This document shows, piece by piece, positions 13,097 to 16,634 of a stretch of 16,634 bases of DNA. The notes beneath the pieces were generated by a model. That model did not search any database. It saw only the letters and a program-made list of their open reading frames with translations, and had not been told where the DNA came from. Source of the DNA: Planococcaceae bacterium UBA3378 (GTDB taxonomy: Bacteria > Bacillota > Bacilli > Bacillales_A > Planococcaceae). Positions within the stretch are counted from its first letter, which is position 1, and each line of letters starts with the position of its first letter. Position numbers and translations under genes: made by a program. The stretch is taken from assembly GCA_002359075.1 (NCBI GenBank), contig DEQA01000145.1, positions 1 through 16,634 of the forward strand. Direction: 5' to 3'.

Positions 13097-13900
13097 ATGG
13101 AAATGCGTTCAGCCATTGTAGTAGGGGCAACAGGACTTGTCGGGTCGCACCTTGTCCGGCAGCTGTGTGAAAGCGGGGAATATGTTTCCGTTACGGCACT
13201 TACAAGAAGAGAACTAGGTTACCAGCATAAGAAGCTAGTCGAGAGGATTGTCAATTTTGATAACTTGGCAGAATCGGATTTAGATTTTGCGCATGAAGTA
13301 TTTTGCTGTCTTGGCACAACGATAAAGAAGGCCGGTACACGCGAGAATTTTGAAAAGGTAGATTTAGAGTATCCGCTGCATATCGCTTCGCTGGCAAAAA
13401 AGAAAGGCATTCGGCATTTTATCGTTATTTCCGCAATGGGTGCCAATGAACGGGCGCTTGCGTATTATAGCCGGGTGAAAGGAAAGCTGGAGAAGGAGCT
13501 GATCGCCATGGGTTTCCCGCAGCTGTCCATCATCCGGCCGTCATTGCTTGTAGGGGAGCGACCGGAGTTTCGCCTCGGTGAAAAAACAGGGGAGCTCGTC
13601 CTAAAGGCAGTGAGACCGCTGCTTATCGGTCCGCTGAAGGGCGTAAGATCAATCGAAGCAAGCCAGGTAGCACTGGCAATGAAAGTCATTGCCCTCGCTG
13701 ATAAACAGGAAAAGGTCGCTGTTTATGAGTCATCACAGCTGGCAGCAATGCAGATGCCGGCAGTAGAAGGGAATGACGAGATTGGTCATGACAAGCTATT
13801 TGATTGGTCAAAGTTAAAGGAAGACGGTCATACCCCGGTCGATGAGGAAGTAGTATTTGACCGTACAAAATTAGAGGAAATTAGAAAAGAGAGGGAGTAG
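13097..13900 (+). CDS. Atypical short-chain dehydrogenase/NAD(P)-binding oxidoreductase with C-terminal tail
   Basis: Rossmann-fold protein of 267 residues, of the atypical SDR group that includes HTATIP2/TIP30. The nucleotide loop is VVGATGLVGSHL (8-19), and TRRE at 36-39 suggests NADPH preference. Then come CCLGTTIKKAGTRENFEKVD and the SDR active-site pattern with Ser at 112 (VISAMGANE) and YSRVK (Y124-K128). RPSLLVGERPE and the remaining fold end near residue 200. About 60 extra residues follow, acidic and with two copies of a short unit (FDWSKLKED and FDRTKLEEI). ATG at 13097 is chosen because AAGGTGGG lies seven bases upstream and the fold begins there. An in-frame GTG at 13052 would add 15 residues with no structural match. 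The substrate is unknown. Confidence 0.85.
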   Translation: MEMRSAIVVGATGLVGSHLVRQLCESGEYVSVTALTRRELGYQHKKLVERIVNFDNLAESDLDFAHEVFCCLGTTIKKAGTRENFEKVDLEYPLHIASLAKKKGIRHFIVISAMGANERALAYYSRVKGKLEKELIAMGFPQLSIIRPSLLVGERPEFRLGEKTGELVLKAVRPLLIGPLKGVRSIEASQVALAMKVIALADKQEKVAVYESSQLAAMQMPAVEGNDEIGHDKLFDWSKLKEDGHTPVDEEVVFDRTKLEEIRKERE

Positions 13901-14179
13901 TTTGAGCGGGTGCTATTTCAGCTATGGAAGGGCTGGAGCAGCGGAAATATAAGGATTTCGAAATCTCTCCTCAAAGCCACTTAGTTGGAGCGGTACCCCC
14001 ACAGAAAGTGTCCGGGCAGAACGGAAATCAACCCCATGTTACGGTGATGAATCAAATATAAAGCAGTTACAACTTAAGACTGAATTTTCACTATCCTTCT
14101 ATTCGATGGTCCTATTCTTCTGTTACAATAATATATGAGTAAATCAACTCGTGTATTTTATAATGGAGGCAGGAGTATA
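13901..14179. other. Intergenic region resembling a degenerate repeat element
   Basis: The 279 bases hold no gene that I can support. The first 150 are richer in GC and purines than a normal spacer. They contain GCGGAAAT (13941-13948) and a second similar block, ACGGAAATCAACCCC, about 80 bases later, plus a perfect palindrome GATTTCGAAATC at 13954-13965. The second block resembles short intergenic repeats I recall from Bacillaceae genomes; this is memory, not a search. The last 100 bases are AT-rich, with TACAAT at 14124-14129 as a possible -10 for the next gene. Confidence 0.4.
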
Positions 14180-14734
14180 ATGAAGATTTTACTAGTTGAC
14201 GGCACAATATTTGGTCGTAAGACAGGTGCAGTACTACAACAAGTTCAACGATATATTGCAGATTTAAATACAGATTTAGAATTAGAAATTCTTTACTTCA
14301 GCGATTTGAAGCATCAAATTTTAGACGGCAGTCCGCTGAATGACGATATGAAAATGATGATCCGAAAATTTGAAGAGGCGGATGGTTATATTTTCGCATC
14401 GCCTATTTTCCAGGCATCCATTCCGGGCGTGCTGAAAAATGCATTTGATATGATTCCTCCAAAAGCAATGCGCTATAAGCCAGCCGCAATAGTTGGCAAC
14501 GGCGGCACATACCAGCATCATCTTGTGCTGGAAAATCAATTGAAGCCAATCCTTGATTACTTCCGCTGTTTAGTGACACCGAATTATGTGTATACACATG
14601 CGGATCATTTTGATGCAGAGAACAATATTGTAGATGAAGAGATCCATACGCGTCTGAAAGAATTGGCACGTGTATTTGTCCAATACTGCGAGATGAGTAA
14701 GGCTTTAAAACAAGAGCCGGTAAATGTCCAATAA
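14180..14734 (+). CDS. NAD(P)H-dependent FMN reductase (flavodoxin fold)
   Basis: Cytosolic flavoprotein reductase of the NADPH-dependent FMN reductase family, 184 residues. The N-terminus ILLVDGTIFGRKTGA forms the first strand and the phosphate loop of the flavodoxin-like fold. SPIFQASIPGVLKNAFDMIP is the hallmark block between strand 3 and the following helix, and AAIVGNGGTYQHHLVL contacts the flavin ring. Typical members reduce free flavin, quinones or azo compounds; the natural substrate is not readable. ATG at 14180 is chosen over an upstream in-frame start because GGAGGCAGGAG precedes it by four to ten bases and the fold starts there. It is convergent with the riboflavin operon. A functional link through flavin is attractive but not shown. 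Confidence 0.9.
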   Translation: MKILLVDGTIFGRKTGAVLQQVQRYIADLNTDLELEILYFSDLKHQILDGSPLNDDMKMMIRKFEEADGYIFASPIFQASIPGVLKNAFDMIPPKAMRYKPAAIVGNGGTYQHHLVLENQLKPILDYFRCLVTPNYVYTHADHFDAENNIVDEEIHTRLKELARVFVQYCEMSKALKQEPVNVQ

Positions 14735-14743
14735 GAAGGAAGT

Positions 14744-14771
14744 AACCCCCGCGCACAGACTGCCGGGGGTT
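14744..14771. terminator. Hairpin between convergent FMN reductase and ribH genes
   Basis: AACCCCCG (14744-14751) pairs perfectly with CGGGGGTT (14764-14771) around a 12-base loop. There is no T-run on either strand, so it may be a shared but weak terminator or a 3'-end stabilising hairpin. Confidence 0.5.
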
Positions 14772-14782
14772 CACTCTATGTC

Positions 14783-15262
14783 TTAAGAAGTTGCAACAGG
14801 GAGCAGGCGGCTTAAATTCGCCATTTCGATCGCTGAGACCGCTGACTCATAGCCTTTATTTCCTGCTTTCGTACCGGCACGCTCAATCGCCTGCTCAATC
14901 GTTTCTGTTGTAAGGATGCCGAAGATGACGGGCACTCCTGTTGAAAGACCAACGCTTGCAATCCCTTTTGCCGCCTCATTGCATACATAATCATAGTGGG
15001 TTGTAGATCCGCGTATAACTGTTCCCAGTCCGATAATCGCATCATATTTTCCTGATTCGGCCATTTTTTTAGCGATGAAAGGCACTTCAAATGCTCCCGG
15101 CACCCATGCTACATCAATATCCTCTTCTGCTGTTCCGTGACGCTTTAATCCATCCATTGCCCCGCTGAGCAGCTTTGCTGTGATAAACTCATTAAACCGG
15201 CCGACTACAATGCCGACCTTCAGTCCTGTTCCGATTAATTGTGCTTCAAATGTTTGTCCCAT
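14783..15262 (-). CDS. ribH: 6,7-Dimethyl-8-ribityllumazine synthase
   Basis: Condenses 5-amino-6-ribitylamino-uracil with 3,4-dihydroxy-2-butanone 4-phosphate to give lumazine, the penultimate step of riboflavin synthesis. It forms the icosahedral capsid-like shell in bacilli. The 159 residues align throughout with B. subtilis RibH: GIVVGRFNEFIT substrate loop, WVPGAFEVPF, GTVIRGSTTHYDYVCNEAAKG with the catalytic His, and GILTTETIEQAIERAGTKAGNKG. ATG at 15262 is preferred over the in-frame ATG at 15271, because AGGAG abuts the latter and lies nine bases before the former. It is the last gene of the rib operon; its ribosome site overlaps the end of ribBA. Confidence 0.96.
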   Translation of the reverse strand: MGQTFEAQLIGTGLKVGIVVGRFNEFITAKLLSGAMDGLKRHGTAEEDIDVAWVPGAFEVPFIAKKMAESGKYDAIIGLGTVIRGSTTHYDYVCNEAAKGIASVGLSTGVPVIFGILTTETIEQAIERAGTKAGNKGYESAVSAIEMANLSRLLPVATS

Positions 15263-15274
15263 TTTCTCCATCTC

Positions 15275-16465
15275 CTATACGAAAATATGATTCATTTTTT
15301 GCTTTTTAATTTCTAGATAATGTTTGTTTTCCGGTACTGCCTCGATCTCCAGCGGCACGCGCTCTACTACTTGAATGCCGTATTGCGCCAGCCCAAGAAT
15401 TTTGGCAGGGTTATTCGTCATTAGGCGTACCTTTGTAATGCCTAAATCCCGGAGCATTTGTGCACAAAGCCCATAGTCGCGCATTTCCGGTGCAAAACCT
15501 AGCTTTTCGTTGGCCTCCACTGTATCGTAGCCCTGCTCCTGCAGCTCATATGCCTTTAATTTATTTAGAAGCCCGATGCCGCGTCCTTCCTGTGCCATAT
15601 AAAGCACGATACCTGTTTCTTCCTGCTGAATGAGGTGCAGTGCTTTATGAAGCTGCGGCCCGCATTCACAGCGCTTCGAATGAAAAATATCACCTGTCAG
15701 GCAGGCAGAATGGATCCTTACAAGTGGAGCCTCCTCTTCGAAAATATTGCCGGTATAAAGTGCGATATGCTCCTTGTCATCGACTACGTTGGAATAACCG
15801 ATCATTTGAAAATCACCGAAGCCGCTTGGCATGTGAACACTAGCCTCACGGGTTACCAGCTGCTCCCGTTCATAGCGGTAACGGATCAGATCAGCAATCG
15901 TAATCATTTTTAAAGCATGCCGATTCGCTATTTCCACTAGCTCCGGTACGCGTGCCATATGTCCGTCTTCCTTCATAATTTCACAGATCACACCTGCCGG
16001 CTGGGCCCCGCAGAGGATCGCCAGGTCGACTGCAGCCTCTGTATGGCCGTTTCGCACAAGAACACCTTGTTCCTTAGCGATTAGCGGGAATATATGACCG
16101 GGACGGCGGAAATCAACAGCGGATACTTGAGAGTCCAGCATACGCAAAATCGTTTCAGAGCGTTCGTAGGCACTGATGCCTGTCTCTGTTGTCTTGTAAT
16201 CAATGCTTACCGTAAAAGCTGTCTGATGGTTGTCGGTGTTATTGCTGACCATTGGATGCAGGTTGAGACGTTCGGCAAGCGAAGGGGCAATAGGTGTACA
16301 AATAAGCCCTTTTCCATGGACAGCCATAAAGTTAATATTCTCTGGTGTTGCATGCTCTGCTAATACAAGAAAATCCCCTTCGTTTTCCCGGTCTTCATCA
16401 TCTATGACAATAATCGGTTTTCCAGCTTTTAAATCTTCTATTGCTTCGTCAATTGTATGAAACAT
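15275..16465 (-). CDS. ribBA: Bifunctional 3,4-dihydroxy-2-butanone 4-phosphate synthase / GTP cyclohydrolase II
   Basis: Supplies both precursors of riboflavin, from ribulose 5-phosphate and from GTP. There are 396 residues. The N-terminal DHBP synthase domain (1 to about 200) has the metal-binding IDDEDRENEGD (21-31), the loop around DFRRPGHIFPL and RNGHTEAAVDLA. The C-terminal GTP cyclohydrolase II domain has zinc ligands C255, C266 and C268 in HSACLTGDIFHSKRCECG, then AQEGRGIGLLNKLKAYELQ. Both active sites look complete. ATG at 16465 is chosen because AGGAGG is five bases upstream; the in-frame extension to 16486 is not needed. It follows ribE by ten bases, with the ribosome site overlapping the ribE stop codon. 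Confidence 0.97.
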   Translation of the reverse strand: MFHTIDEAIEDLKAGKPIIVIDDEDRENEGDFLVLAEHATPENINFMAVHGKGLICTPIAPSLAERLNLHPMVSNNTDNHQTAFTVSIDYKTTETGISAYERSETILRMLDSQVSAVDFRRPGHIFPLIAKEQGVLVRNGHTEAAVDLAILCGAQPAGVICEIMKEDGHMARVPELVEIANRHALKMITIADLIRYRYEREQLVTREASVHMPSGFGDFQMIGYSNVVDDKEHIALYTGNIFEEEAPLVRIHSACLTGDIFHSKRCECGPQLHKALHLIQQEETGIVLYMAQEGRGIGLLNKLKAYELQEQGYDTVEANEKLGFAPEMRDYGLCAQMLRDLGITKVRLMTNNPAKILGLAQYGIQVVERVPLEIEAVPENKHYLEIKKQKMNHIFV

Positions 16466-16475
16466 TGGGCACCTC

Positions 16476-16634
16476 CTAAAATCCATGCTGATGTAAAAAA
16501 TCCATTGTAAGTGATGGCGATTTCTGACTCTTTGTTACTTGGTTGATCACATACTTGCCTAGTAAGTCGGTTTCGATATTTACGATATCCCGTTCCTTCT
16601 TCATACCGAGTACTGTTTCCCGGTACGTGTGCGG
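16476..16634 (-). CDS. ribE: Riboflavin synthase alpha subunit, 3' end only
   Basis: The last 52 codons of riboflavin synthase run into the right edge of the window. Riboflavin synthase dismutates two lumazine molecules to riboflavin plus the pyrimidine precursor. The visible part begins PHTYRETVLGMKKERDIVNI and continues with ETDLLGKYV. This is the family block, where P-H-T and V-N-I-E-x-D-x-x-x-K-Y contribute to the C-terminal barrel. The stop TAG is at 16476-16478 and overlaps the ribBA Shine-Dalgarno, so the genes are tightly coupled. The rest of the gene, ribD and any FMN riboswitch would lie to the right, outside the window. Confidence 0.93.
   Translation of the reverse strand, partial: PHTYRETVLGMKKERDIVNIETDLLGKYVINQVTKSQKSPSLTMDFLHQHGF

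Noticed and set aside
16466..16634. FMN riboswitch at the right end.
   Set aside because: This stretch encodes the end of ribE; the RFN element would lie upstream of ribD, outside the window.

Overview
The window looks like a chromosomal segment of a low-to-mid GC, Gram-positive, spore-forming-type Firmicute of the Bacillaceae/Planococcaceae (Solibacillus, Lysinibacillus or a close relative). The basis is strong AGGAGG-type ribosome sites, the rib gene order ribE-ribBA-ribH, a Lia-type envelope stress locus, a Spx-family protein and a heme O synthase of the Bacillus CtaB type. The genus is inferred from gene content and style, not from a marker gene. No tRNA, rRNA, transposase, integrase or CRISPR array is visible. 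The window is mostly core genome.

Layout. 1-621 (+): 3' two thirds of ctaB. 677-2137 (-): a soluble diguanylate cyclase with TPR-like repeats. 2418-3800 (-): an M20 dipeptidase. 4136-4681 (+): an ECF-type sigma factor with no anti-sigma gene beside it. 4845-5731 (-): a two-gene unit, a Spx-family regulator followed by a MarR regulator. The Spx-family protein has lost the second cysteine of the CXXC switch. Upstream of it lie an operator-like repeat cluster and a sequence with near-consensus ECF promoter spacing. 6136-9485 (+): a Lia-type cell envelope stress module (LiaI-like membrane protein, LiaH/PspA, LiaF, sensor kinase LiaS, response regulator LiaR). It has a terminator-like hairpin after liaH and no liaG. 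A small unrecognised gene (9541-9828) follows. 9923-11491 (-): an ABC-F ATPase, preceded by a 61-residue coiled-coil protein (11589-11774). 11954-12994 (-): a stand-alone PseG/SpsG-like GT-B-fold protein. 13097-13900 (+): an atypical SDR with a repeated acidic tail. 14180-14734 (+): a flavodoxin-fold FMN reductase. 14783-16634 (-): the distal riboflavin operon (ribE partial, ribBA, ribH).

How the parts relate. The central 4.0-9.8 kb is rich in stress signalling. It holds an alternative sigma factor, a Spx variant, a cysteine-free MarR and the LiaFSR three-component system with its PspA-like effector. The remaining genes are housekeeping or metabolic units, most separated by clear hairpin terminators. 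I see no obviously new multi-gene system. The best candidates for novelty are the CSSS Spx variant with its promoter region, the orphan ECF sigma factor, and the orphan PseG-like protein.
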